Source: an uncultured Oscillospiraceae bacterium (GTDB lineage Bacteria; Bacillota; Clostridia; Oscillospirales; Oscillospiraceae). From it: 20,320 bases of DNA. Below are positions 13,603 through 20,320 of the stretch, piece by piece. A program made the position numbers and the translations under genes. The stretch spans positions 1 to 20,320 of the forward strand of contig CAKTHQ010000038.1 of the NCBI GenBank assembly GCA_934565415.1, in the 5' to 3' direction. The notes beneath the pieces were generated by a model, which made no database searches, was not told where the DNA came from, and saw only the letters and a list, made by a program, of their open reading frames with translations. Each line of letters starts with the position of its first letter. Within the stretch, counting starts at the first letter, position 1.

Positions 13603-15975
13603 ATGGATCATTATATTGGACGGCTGCTGGATGACCGGTACGAGATTCTGGAAGTGATCGGCACCGGCGGCATGGCCGTCGTATACAAAGCGCTGGACCA
13701 CCGGCTGAACCGGTTGGTGGGCATCAAAATTCTGAAGGACGAATTTTCGGGAGATGAGGAGTTCCGCCGCCGCTTCCGGGCGGAGAGCGAGGCCGTGGCC
13801 ATGCTGAGCCACCCCAACATCGTTCAGGTGTATGATGTATCCGCGTCGGATACGGGCAATTACATCGTCATGGAGCTCATTGATGGTATTTCCCTGAAAC
13901 AATATATGGAAGTGAAGGGTGTGCTCAACTGGAAGGAAACCCTGCACTTCTCCATGCAGATTGCCAAGGGCCTGGAGCACGCCCACAGCCGGGGGATTGT
14001 CCACCGGGACATTAAGCCACACAATATCATGGTGCTGAAAGACGGCAGCATTAAGGTGATGGACTTTGGTATTGCCCGGGTAATGAATAAGAGCAATACC
14101 CTGACCAAGGAGGCTCTGGGCTCCGTTCACTACATTTCCCCGGAGCAGGCCAAGGGCGGCTATACCGACAGCCGGTCGGATATTTACTCCCTGAGTGTGG
14201 TTATGTACGAAATGATGACCGGCCGCCCCCCCTTCGATGGGGAATCTCCGGTGGCGGTGGCCATCCAGCATATCAACGGGGGGGCACCAAAGCCCTCCTC
14301 CCTCAATCCCAATATTCCGCTGGGTCTGGAGCAGATTATTTTAAAAGGCATGGCCCTGGAGCCGAAGGACCGGTATGCCTCCGCTACGGAAATGCTGCAG
14401 GATATGGAGGAATTCCGGAAAAACCCGGCCGTTGATTTCAAGTATCAGGCCAGCGCTCCTTCGGAGCATCCCATTGCAATCAAGGGTATGGCCTCTACCT
14501 ATCCAAAAACCACGGCGGAGCGGGTAGCCAATGCCAAAAACGGGATTCCCAATCCGCCCAGGGGGCAAAGCCACCAGAATACGGGACGGGTGCCCCAAAA
14601 CACCGGCCGGGTTCCCCAGAATACGGGCCGGGTACCCCAGAATACCGGCCGGGTTCCTCAGCAGCGGCCGCCGGTCTCCCAGAATACCGGCAGGCGCCCC
14701 ATCAGCCAGAATACGGAGGCCATGCGCCGGGCAGCTCTGAGAAAGAAAGAAGAGCAGCGGAAGCGGGAGGAGCGGAACCGGATTGCCACCATTGCGGTGA
14801 TTGTATGCAGCGCCGTGGCGGTGCTGGCCATTGGCGCCTTCCTGCTGGCCCTGTTCAACGGGGCGCTTCTGAATAAGGATAAGGATCTGGTGGAGGTGCC
14901 TTACCTTGTCGGTATGGAGTATTCCGACGAGCTGATGGACAAATATTCGGACTTCAAGATCCGGTTCCAGCCCCAGCAATATGATGATACCTATCAAAAA
15001 GGACAGATCATGCTCCAGGAGCCGGAGGGCGGCAGCAAGGTGTCCAAAGGAACGGAAATCGTGATTACCGTTTCCCTGGGGGAGGAGCCGGTGGTTAAAA
15101 TCATGGAGGACCTGCGGGATGTGGGGGAGGAAGAGGCCAAGTCCTTCCTTACCGGCCAGGGCTTTGACAGCCTGGTGCGGTACGAGGCCAGCGACGATAC
15201 GGCCAAAGGAAAGGTCATTCGCACGGAGCCTGCCGCGGGAACCCAGCTGTCCGAAGGACAGGTTATCAGCCTTTGGGTCAGTACCGGCCCGGAGACGGTG
15301 GAGATGCCCAATGTGGTGGATATGCCAAGAGACCAGGCCGTAAAGATTTTGCAGGACCTGCGGAATGTAAGCATTGTGGAGCAGACCGAGGCCAGCGCCT
15401 ATGTGGAGGCGGGGAATGTGACCCGTACGGAGCCCAAGGTTGGCACGGAGCTGAGCCAGGGCACCACCATTACCGTTTATATCAGCTCCGGACCGGAGAC
15501 GGTGAAACTGCCGAATGTGGTTGGCTTGAGTGCGGAAAATGCCCGGAAGGAGCTTACCGATTTGGGCTTTACCAATATCCGTGTTGAGACGGCCAAGAGT
15601 GACAAGCCAAAAGGCGAGGTCATTTCCCAGTCTCCGGAAAAGGGAACGGCGGCAAAGCTGGATGAAGAAATCGTCCTGAAAACCTCCCGGGGCGGCGGCG
15701 AAACGACGGAGACAACCAATGCGGCGGAAGCAACGGAGGGACCTACGGAGCCTACGGAAACCACCGTAGATGTCCGCTTTACGGTGCCTAACCGCAGCGA
15801 GCCCTATCTGCTGACCATTTTGCAGGATGACAACGCCATTGTGGAGGACGAGCGGATCCCGGCGGGCTCCACGGAATATGTCATCAAGCTGACGGGAAGC
15901 GGCACAAAGGTTTACGAGCTGTATATCGACGGAGAGAAATATATGACCCAGAGAGTGACATTTGATGGCAAATGA
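13603..15975 (+). CDS. prkC: Membrane Ser/Thr protein kinase PrkC with PASTA repeats
   Basis: A eukaryote-like receptor kinase. Family members sense muropeptides or lipid II through PASTA domains and phosphorylate wall and translation proteins. The 790-aa product has a cytoplasmic kinase domain (about 13-275): glycine loop GTGGMAVVY (20-28), K42, HRD at 134-136 and DFG at 154-156. The juxtamembrane segment holds four exact QNTGRVP repeats (325-352) and two variants. One transmembrane helix follows (about 394-418, after a basic stretch), then four PASTA domains (about 429-492, 497-560, 566-629, 634-694). A Thr/Glu-rich linker (about 697-721) and an unassigned C-terminal segment (about 722-790) end it. 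ATG 13603 has AAAGGAG 11 nt upstream; an upstream extension into prpC is unlikely. The 3' end overlaps rsgA by 11 nt. Confidence 0.96.
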   Translation: MDHYIGRLLDDRYEILEVIGTGGMAVVYKALDHRLNRLVGIKILKDEFSGDEEFRRRFRAESEAVAMLSHPNIVQVYDVSASDTGNYIVMELIDGISLKQYMEVKGVLNWKETLHFSMQIAKGLEHAHSRGIVHRDIKPHNIMVLKDGSIKVMDFGIARVMNKSNTLTKEALGSVHYISPEQAKGGYTDSRSDIYSLSVVMYEMMTGRPPFDGESPVAVAIQHINGGAPKPSSLNPNIPLGLEQIILKGMALEPKDRYASATEMLQDMEEFRKNPAVDFKYQASAPSEHPIAIKGMASTYPKTTAERVANAKNGIPNPPRGQSHQNTGRVPQNTGRVPQNTGRVPQNTGRVPQQRPPVSQNTGRRPISQNTEAMRRAALRKKEEQRKREERNRIATIAVIVCSAVAVLAIGAFLLALFNGALLNKDKDLVEVPYLVGMEYSDELMDKYSDFKIRFQPQQYDDTYQKGQIMLQEPEGGSKVSKGTEIVITVSLGEEPVVKIMEDLRDVGEEEAKSFLTGQGFDSLVRYEASDDTAKGKVIRTEPAAGTQLSEGQVISLWVSTGPETVEMPNVVDMPRDQAVKILQDLRNVSIVEQTEASAYVEAGNVTRTEPKVGTELSQGTTITVYISSGPETVKLPNVVGLSAENARKELTDLGFTNIRVETAKSDKPKGEVISQSPEKGTAAKLDEEIVLKTSRGGGETTETTNAAEATEGPTEPTETTVDVRFTVPNRSEPYLLTILQDDNAIVEDERIPAGSTEYVIKLTGSGTKVYELYIDGEKYMTQRVTFDGK
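14575..14658 (+). repeat. Four 21-bp tandem repeats in prkC (QNTGRVP units)
   Basis: Four consecutive 21-bp units each encode QNTGRVP. Codons differ between units (AATACGGGACGG, AACACCGGCCGG, AATACGGGCCGG, AATACCGGCCGG) while the protein repeat stays exact. A degenerate fifth unit (QNTGRRP) and a further QNT follow at residues 360-371. The repeat lies on the cytoplasmic side just before the membrane helix. Confidence 0.9.
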
Positions 15976-16855
15976 GGAAAGACAGGGCCGAATTGTCCGG
16001 TCCATCAGCGGTTTCTACGATGTGGCCCTGCCGGAGGGCATCCTGACCTGCCAGGGCCGGGGGATCCTGCGAAAAGAGGGAATGTCTCCTCTGACGGGGG
16101 ATCTGGTAACGGTGACGGAAACCAAAGGCAAGGGCATGATCCAGAAGGTGCTGCCCCGGAAGAACGGCTTTGTCCGTCCGGCGGTGGCCAATGTGGATGC
16201 ACTGGTGATTTTCGCTGCCAATGTAAACCCCGTTACGGAGCCCTTCCTGATTGACCGGGTGGCGGCCATTGCAGGCAATAAGGGCGTAGAGACCATCCTG
16301 TGCGTCAACAAGACGGACCTGGATGAGGCTGCCGATCTGTGCCGGATCTATCGCCACGCCGGTTTTCGGGTAATCCCGACCAGCGCCCAGACCGGGTTCG
16401 GGGTTGAGGAGCTGCGGAAGGCCCTCCAGGGAAAGCTTACCGCCTTTACGGGAAACTCCGGTGTGGGCAAAAGCAGCATTCTCAATGCCCTTATGCCCCG
16501 GTTGGGCCTGGCCACCGGCGAGGTTTCCGAAAAACTGGGCCGGGGGCGGCACACCACCCGCCATGTGGAGCTCTTTACCTTGGACCCCGAGACCTTCGTT
16601 ATGGATACCCCAGGTTTTTCCTCCTTTGATACGGATCAGATGGATGTGATCCTAAAGGAGAACCTGCAATATGCTTTCCCGGACTTCGCCCCCTGCCTGG
16701 GGGAGTGCCAGTTTGCAGACTGCTCCCACAGGCGCGAGCCGGGCTGCGCCGTGAGAATGGCCGTGGAAGCAGGGAATATTGAAAAAACCCGCTACGACAG
16801 CTACCTGCGGCTTTACGAAAAGGCCGCACTGTACAAGGAGTGGGAACATAAGTGA
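15965..16855 (+). CDS. rsgA: Ribosome small-subunit GTPase RsgA
   Basis: A circularly permuted GTPase that checks and releases late 30S subunits. The 296-aa protein has an N-terminal OB fold (about 1-70). GTPase motifs come in permuted order: G4 NKTD (115-118), G1 GNSGVGKSS (163-171) and G3 DTPG (214-217), with GRGRHTTRH (192-200) as the switch region. A C-terminal zinc site is formed by C248, C253, H255 and C261. The start is ATG 15965, overlapping the prkC end; TTG 15962 one codon earlier is possible. In Bacillus rpe and thiN follow; here a terminator follows and the S10 operon begins. Confidence 0.96.
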   Translation: MANEERQGRIVRSISGFYDVALPEGILTCQGRGILRKEGMSPLTGDLVTVTETKGKGMIQKVLPRKNGFVRPAVANVDALVIFAANVNPVTEPFLIDRVAAIAGNKGVETILCVNKTDLDEAADLCRIYRHAGFRVIPTSAQTGFGVEELRKALQGKLTAFTGNSGVGKSSILNALMPRLGLATGEVSEKLGRGRHTTRHVELFTLDPETFVMDTPGFSSFDTDQMDVILKENLQYAFPDFAPCLGECQFADCSHRREPGCAVRMAVEAGNIEKTRYDSYLRLYEKAALYKEWEHK

Positions 16856-16861
16856 TTTTAG

Positions 16862-16895
16862 CAGCTGTCCACATTTTGCGGACAGCTGTTTTTCT
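16862..16895 (+). terminator. Rho-independent terminator after rsgA
   Basis: CAGCTGTCC (16862-16870) pairs perfectly with GGACAGCTG (16880-16888), with a 9-nt loop and the tail TTTTTCT. It begins 7 nt after the rsgA stop and closes the long cdaA-to-rsgA transcription unit, insulating the S10 operon. Confidence 0.93.
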
Positions 16896-16903
16896 CACAA
16901 ACC

Positions 16904-16929
16904 TACAAAAATTGGCCTGAATTTTTGTA
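16904..16929. promoter_or_regulatory. Perfect 9-bp dyad upstream of the S10 promoter
   Basis: TACAAAAAT (16904-16912) and ATTTTTGTA (16921-16929) form a perfect inverted repeat with an 8-bp spacer. The dyad ends 19 bp before the -35 box. It could be an operator, an A/T-rich UP-like element, or a weak reverse-strand terminator. The sequence alone does not decide. Confidence 0.45.
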
Positions 16930-16948
16930 AAAAGTTCTGAAAAAATTC

Positions 16949-16977
16949 TTGACAAATAAGGCGCCAGGTGGTATTAT
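16949..16977 (+). promoter_or_regulatory. Strong extended -10 promoter of the S10 operon
   Basis: A consensus -35 box TTGACA (16949-16954), a 17-nt spacer and TATTAT (16972-16977) preceded by TGG form an extended -10 promoter. Transcription should start near 16984. This strength suits ribosomal protein expression. Confidence 0.88.
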
Positions 16978-16983
16978 ATCTGA

Positions 16984-17250
16984 GCGTGTGTAGGAAGACT
17001 GCGCACTGCGATGCGATGATGCAGGAGATTGCGTCTTTTGACGGTAACTTCTGCGGAGTATGTCCGGTCATCGGGCGGCTGAACTGCTTCTGTTTCGCTG
17101 GCGTATATCGCCAGGACAGAAGAATGGTCGGCGCTTGTCGGCCAATTTTCATGGCCTGAAGTGATACGCACGGAAGCGTGAACAAACAGTTCGACCGTAC
17201 CCAGACATCTATGCAAACTGAGTACGTTACATCAAGGAGGAAAACAACAC
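16984..17250 (+). promoter_or_regulatory. Structured 5' leader of the S10 operon (about 267 nt)
   Basis: The long untranslated leader has no gene I can support. Its clearest structure is a two-step hairpin: CTTCTGT (17087-17093) pairs with ACAGAAG (17116-17122), enclosing CTGGCG (17098-17103) paired with CGCCAG (17109-17114). Further small pairings are GGCC/GGCC (17140-17156), CACG/CGTG (17169-17180) and CGTAC/GTACG (17196-17226). In E. coli the S10 leader is bound by ribosomal protein L4, which represses the operon. rplD (L4) is in this operon too, so feedback control is plausible, but I recognise no known leader class here. The rpsJ ribosome site AAGGAGG is at 17234-17240. Confidence 0.6.
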
Positions 17251-17559
17251 ATGGCAAACCAGATGATCCGCATTCGGCTGAAGGCTTATGATCACCAGCT
17301 GATCGACTCCAGCGCGGCAAAGATCGTGGAGACCGCCAAGCGCAACGGCGCCCAGGTTTCCGGCCCCATCCCCCTGCCCACCAAGAAGGAAGTGGTCACC
17401 ATCCTTCGGGCCGTCCACAAGTACAAGGACAGCCGTGAGCAGTTCGAGCGCAGAACCCACAAGAGACTGATCGATATCCTCAACCCCAACCAGAAGACCA
17501 TTGAGGCTCTGATGAGCCTGGATCTGCCCGCTGGTGTTGAGATAGAGATAAAGCTGTAA
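17251..17559 (+). CDS. rpsJ: 30S ribosomal protein S10
   Basis: S10 is a 30S head protein and also a transcription antitermination partner (NusE) of NusB. The 102-aa product matches the family along its length: [29 protein letters not shown], then [40 protein letters not shown] and a hydrophobic C-terminus [15 protein letters not shown] 17251 has AAGGAGG 10 nt upstream. It is the first gene of the S10 operon, separated from rplC by an unusually long structured spacer. Confidence 0.99.
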   Translation: MANQMIRIRLKAYDHQLIDSSAAKIVETAKRNGAQVSGPIPLPTKKEVVTILRAVHKYKDSREQFERRTHKRLIDILNPNQKTIEALMSLDLPAGVEIEIKL

Positions 17560-17684
17560 TCGCTTAACATTCTATTAAGTGATCTCAGCTGCCCGCACTG
17601 TCTGGCATCGGGCGGACGGGTCATGTTGGCGAATGTCCCAATGCAATCGTCAACCAATAACCTAATAAAGGAGAAAACGCAACC
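17560..17684 (+). promoter_or_regulatory. Structured 125-nt spacer between rpsJ and rplC
   Basis: Starting right after the rpsJ stop, TCGCTTAA (17560-17567) pairs with TTAAGTGA (17575-17582) with one G-U. GCCCG (17591-17595) pairs with CGGGC (17609-17613). GGGTCAT (17618-17624) can pair with ATGTCCC (17633-17639) apart from a T-T mismatch. No T run and no clear promoter are seen. Other junctions in this operon are 1 to 30 nt, so the length stands out. The rplC ribosome site AAAGGAG precedes the ATG. Confidence 0.5.
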
Positions 17685-18404
17685 ATGAAAAAAGCAATCA
17701 TCGGCAAAAAAGTGGGCATGACCCAGATCTTCGATGAGAGCGGCAAGGTTATCCCTGTTACCGTTGTGGAAGCAGGCCCCTGCGTCGTGACTCAGAAGAA
17801 GACCGTTGAGACCGACGGCTACACCGCCGTCCAGCTCGGCTTTGGCGACGTTAAGGAGCACAAGCTGAGCAAGCCGGAAGCCGGCCACCTGAAGAAGGCT
17901 GGTGTGGCTCCCAAGAAGTACCTGAAGGAGTTTAAGCTGGAAGGCGCTGCCGACATGAACGTTGGCGACGAAGTCAAGGCTGACACCTTCGCTGCCGGCG
18001 ACAAGATCGATGTGACCGGCATCACCAAAGGCCACGGCTACCAGGGCGTTGTAAAGCGCTACGGCGCCGGCCGTACCCCCATGACCCATGGCGGCGGCCC
18101 TGTCCACCGTCACGCCGGTTCTATGGGTGCTTCTTCCCACCAGTCCCGTATTTTCCCTGGTAAGATTGGCGCAGGCCAGATGGGCTGCGAGCAGGTCACC
18201 ATCGAGAATCTGGATGTGGTGAAGGTGGACGCAGAGCTGAACATGATCGTTATCCGCGGCGCCATCCCCGGCCCCAAGGGCGGTCTTGTCTACATCCGCA
18301 ACACCGTGAAGAACAACCGGATCAAGAATGTCGAGACCGGCATCAGCAAGAACCCGCAGAAGGCTTCCGGCAGAAATCCCCAGAAGGCTTCCGCAAGAGG
18401 CTAA
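17685..18404 (+). CDS. rplC: 50S ribosomal protein L3, with C-terminal tail
   Basis: L3 is an early-assembly 50S protein whose loop reaches the peptidyl transferase centre. The 239-aa product starts [20 protein letters not shown]. It has the central [18 protein letters not shown] and GKIGAGQMG loops and the [30 protein letters not shown] core end. Typical bacterial L3 is about 205-215 aa and ends near the IRNTVK segment; here about 30 more residues follow. That tail is basic and contains a duplicated KNPQKASGR / RNPQKASAR unit. The start is ATG 17685 with AAAGGAGA upstream. Identification is certain; the tail is a lineage or strain feature. Confidence 0.98.
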   Translation: MKKAIIGKKVGMTQIFDESGKVIPVTVVEAGPCVVTQKKTVETDGYTAVQLGFGDVKEHKLSKPEAGHLKKAGVAPKKYLKEFKLEGAADMNVGDEVKADTFAAGDKIDVTGITKGHGYQGVVKRYGAGRTPMTHGGGPVHRHAGSMGASSHQSRIFPGKIGAGQMGCEQVTIENLDVVKVDAELNMIVIRGAIPGPKGGLVYIRNTVKNNRIKNVETGISKNPQKASGRNPQKASARG

Positions 18405-18423
18405 GGAAAGGAGATCTTAAATC

Positions 18424-19047
18424 ATGCTTAAGACGAATGTTTACAATATGTCCGGCAAGCTGGTTGGCGAGATCGAACTGCCCGAAGCTGTGTTTGGCAT
18501 CGAACCCAACGAGGCTGCCGTCCATGACGCAGTCAAGAATCACCTGGCCAACAAGCGTCAGGGCACTCAGAGCGCTCTGACCCGCGCTGAGGTTTCCGGC
18601 GGCGGCCGTAAGCCCTGGCGTCAGAAGGGCACCGGCCGGGCCCGCCAGGGTTCCACCCGTGCTCCCCAGTGGACTCACGGTGGTATCGTGTTTGCCCCCA
18701 AGCCCCGTTCTTACAGCTACACCCTGAACAAGAAGGCCAAGCGGCTGGCTCTGAAGAGCGTCCTGTCCGCCAAGGCCAGCGAGCAGGCTGTGGTTGTGAT
18801 CGACGAGATCAAGATGGATGCCCCCAAGACCAAGACCTTCGCTCAGTTCCTGAACGCCGTCGGCTGCACCACCAAGACTCTGGTTGTGACCGCCGCCGCC
18901 GACCAGAACGTTGTCCGTTCCGGCCGCAACATCGAAGGCTGCGAAGTGACCTTCGCCAACCTGCTGAACACCTACGACGTGCTGCACGCCGATAAGCTGG
19001 TTGTGGACAAGGCCGCGCTCCAGAAGATCCAGGAGGTATTCGCGTAA
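18424..19047 (+). CDS. rplD: 50S ribosomal protein L4
   Basis: L4 lines the upper peptide exit tunnel and in some bacteria represses the S10 operon. The 207-aa product has the universal basic loop [20 protein letters not shown] (about residues 58-77), the segment [19 protein letters not shown] after it, and the C-terminal globular end [21 protein letters not shown] 18424 has AAGGAGA 11 nt upstream. The stop overlaps the rplW start by one base (TAATG). Confidence 0.98.
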   Translation: MLKTNVYNMSGKLVGEIELPEAVFGIEPNEAAVHDAVKNHLANKRQGTQSALTRAEVSGGGRKPWRQKGTGRARQGSTRAPQWTHGGIVFAPKPRSYSYTLNKKAKRLALKSVLSAKASEQAVVVIDEIKMDAPKTKTFAQFLNAVGCTTKTLVVTAAADQNVVRSGRNIEGCEVTFANLLNTYDVLHADKLVVDKAALQKIQEVFA

Positions 19048-19343
19048 TGAAGAACGTTTATGACATCATCAGAAGACCTGTTATCACCGAGCAGTCCATG
19101 GAGTCTGTCGCTGATAAGAAGTATGTCTTCATGGTAGACGTGGACGCCAACAAGACCGAGATCAAGGCTGCCGTTGAGCAGGCCTTCGGTGTGAAGGTTG
19201 CCAAGGTCAACACCATCCGGATGCAGGGTAAGGTCAAGCGCACCGGCGCTTACCCCGCCGGCAAGCGGGCTGCCTACAAGAAGGCCGTCGTTACCCTGAC
19301 CGCCGACTCCAAGACCATCGAGTTCTTCGAGGGTATGGTCTAA
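19047..19343 (+). CDS. rplW: 50S ribosomal protein L23
   Basis: L23 sits at the tunnel exit and docks trigger factor and SRP. The 98-aa product has the family start [14 protein letters not shown], the [27 protein letters not shown] core, a basic [23 protein letters not shown] loop and the end IEFFEGMV. The start ATG 19047 overlaps the rplD stop. AGGAGG at 19031-19036 inside rplD is the ribosome site. Confidence 0.98.
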   Translation: MKNVYDIIRRPVITEQSMESVADKKYVFMVDVDANKTEIKAAVEQAFGVKVAKVNTIRMQGKVKRTGAYPAGKRAAYKKAVVTLTADSKTIEFFEGMV

Positions 19344-19373
19344 ACCAAATCTCAATAAAGGAGAGAAACGCAA

Positions 19374-20210
19374 ATGGCTATTAAAACTTTTAAGCCTTAT
19401 ACCCCGTCCCGCAGAAACATGACCGTTTCCGCTTTCGACGGCGTAGATAAGAAGGCAAAACCTGAGCGTAGCCTGGTTGAGAGCCTCAAGAAGAATGCAG
19501 GTCGCAACAGCTATGGTCATATCACCGTCCGCCATCGCGGCGGCGGCAACAAGCGTAAGTACCGTGTGATCGACTTCAAGCGTCAGAAGCTGGATATGCC
19601 TGCTACCGTGCAGCGCATCGAGTACGATCCCAACCGGTCCGCTTTCATCGCTCTTATCAAGTACGAAGACGAGACCCTGAGCTACATCCTGGCTCCCTAC
19701 GGCCTGAAGGCCGGCGACAAGGTCGTCTCCTCCGCTACCGCTGACATCAAGCCCGGCAACTGCCTGCCCATCGCCAACATCCCCGTGGGTACTGTGATCC
19801 ACAACGTGGAGCTGCAGCCCGGCCACGGCGCACAGCTGGTTCGCTCCGCCGGTGCCGCCGCTCAGCTGATGGCTAAGGAAGGCGAGCTGGCTCAGGTCAG
19901 ACTTCCCTCCGGCGAAGTTCGCTACGTTCGGATGAACTGCACCGCCTGCATCGGCCAGGTTGGTAATCTGGATCATGAGAATGTCCACATCGGTAAGGCC
20001 GGCCGTACCCGTCACATGGGTATCCGTCCCACCGTCCGCGGCTCCGTCATGAACCCCAATGACCATCCTCACGGCGGCGGCGAGGGCCGCGCACCTGTCG
20101 GTCGTCCCGGCCCTGTCACTCCTTGGGGCAAGCCTGCTCTGGGTTATAAGACCCGGAAGGGCAAGAACCCCACCAACAAGTTCATCATCAAGCGCAGAAA
20201 CAGCAAGTAA
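19374..20210 (+). CDS. rplB: 50S ribosomal protein L2
   Basis: L2 bridges the subunits and supports peptidyl transfer. The 278-aa product has the N-terminal [14 protein letters not shown], the [21 protein letters not shown]-binding region (about residues 54-71), and the C-terminal [32 protein letters not shown] stretch that carries the conserved histidine important for peptidyl transfer. Length is normal. ATG 19374 follows AAAGGAGAG. The rpsS gene begins 12 nt after the stop. Confidence 0.99.
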   Translation: MAIKTFKPYTPSRRNMTVSAFDGVDKKAKPERSLVESLKKNAGRNSYGHITVRHRGGGNKRKYRVIDFKRQKLDMPATVQRIEYDPNRSAFIALIKYEDETLSYILAPYGLKAGDKVVSSATADIKPGNCLPIANIPVGTVIHNVELQPGHGAQLVRSAGAAAQLMAKEGELAQVRLPSGEVRYVRMNCTACIGQVGNLDHENVHIGKAGRTRHMGIRPTVRGSVMNPNDHPHGGGEGRAPVGRPGPVTPWGKPALGYKTRKGKNPTNKFIIKRRNSK

Positions 20211-20222
20211 GGAGGAAATGAA

Positions 20223-20320
20223 ATGAGCAGAAGTATCAAAAAGGGCCCTTTCGTAGCTCCTGAGCTGTACAAGCGCGTTGAAGAGCTGAACAAGGCCGGT
20301 GAAAAGAAGGTTCTGAAGAC
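20223..20320 (+). CDS. rpsS: 30S ribosomal protein S19, N-terminal part (3' end outside window)
   Basis: S19 is a 30S head protein near the A site. Only 32 codons plus two bases are present: [23 protein letters not shown] and onward, a clear match to the S19 start. ATG 20223 has GGAGG at 20211-20215, 7 nt upstream. An ATG at 20218 is out of frame. S19 is about 90-95 aa in full. The position after rplB is the normal S10 operon order. Confidence 0.97.
   Translation, partial: MSRSIKKGPFVAPELYKRVEELNKAGEKKVLK

Noticed and set aside
14341..16005. 554-codon minus-strand open frame over prkC
   Set aside because: It mirrors the PASTA and QNTGRVP repeats on the other strand; its apparent repeats come from prkC.
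16968..17159. 63-codon frame in the S10 leader, Cys-rich from an internal ATG at 17016
   Set aside because: The long form starts inside the -10 box. The short form has no ribosome site and overlaps the main leader hairpin.
1..20320. CRISPR arrays, tRNA or rRNA genes, prophage, defence or toxin-antitoxin genes
   Set aside because: I looked for regular direct repeats with spacers, tRNA-like cloverleafs and relevant protein families on both strands and saw none. The only direct tandem repeats are inside prkC and the rplC tail.

Overview
This 20.3 kb window comes from the core chromosome of a Gram-positive anaerobe. The GC-rich sequence has AGGAGG-type ribosome binding sites, sigma-A promoters and T-tailed terminators. 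It also carries Firmicutes hallmarks: CdaA/CdaR, RemA, a short omega subunit, and a PrpC/PrkC pair with PASTA repeats. My best guess is a gut Clostridia of the Oscillospiraceae/Ruminococcaceae type. That is inferred from protein style and gene order, not from a 16S gene. Every confident gene is on the + strand.

Layout. (1) 1-340: the 3' end of tuf and its terminator. (2) 366-1680: one membrane acyltransferase gene with its own promoter and terminator. (3) 1692-2135: a non-coding, nested imperfect palindrome of about 444 bp that looks like a MITE-like or structural repeat. (4) 2297-16895: a long, tightly packed row of housekeeping genes: cdaA, cdaR, yicC, remA, gmk, rpoZ, priA, def, fmt, rsmB, rlmN, prpC, prkC, rsgA. 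It is probably transcribed from a promoter at 2297-2325 and closed by a terminator at 16862-16895. Many junctions overlap or have nearly no gap. Structured spacers lie before yicC, before rpoZ and before prpC. (5) 16949-20320: the S10 operon, starting with a strong extended -10 promoter and a leader of about 267 nt, then rpsJ, rplC, rplD, rplW, rplB and the start of rpsS.

How the genes fit together. The central cluster joins c-di-AMP synthesis and its control (cdaA/cdaR), RNA turnover (yicC), a matrix-type DNA-binding regulator (remA), GTP supply (gmk), an RNA polymerase subunit (rpoZ), replication restart (priA), formyl-methionine handling (fmt, def), rRNA/tRNA methylation (rsmB, rlmN), Ser/Thr phosphosignalling (prpC/prkC) and small-subunit assembly (rsgA). 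These flank the translation operons ending in tuf and starting with rpsJ, so most of the window serves translation, growth and cell-wall sensing.

I see no phage, CRISPR, toxin-antitoxin or defence system and no clear new protein system. The sequence least explained by known genes is non-coding: the palindrome at 1692-2135, the long hairpin between gmk and rpoZ, and the S10 leader with the dyad upstream of it. At protein level the oddities are a tandem QNTGRVP repeat in PrkC, a repeated C-terminal tail on L3, and a DEEQ motif in PriA.
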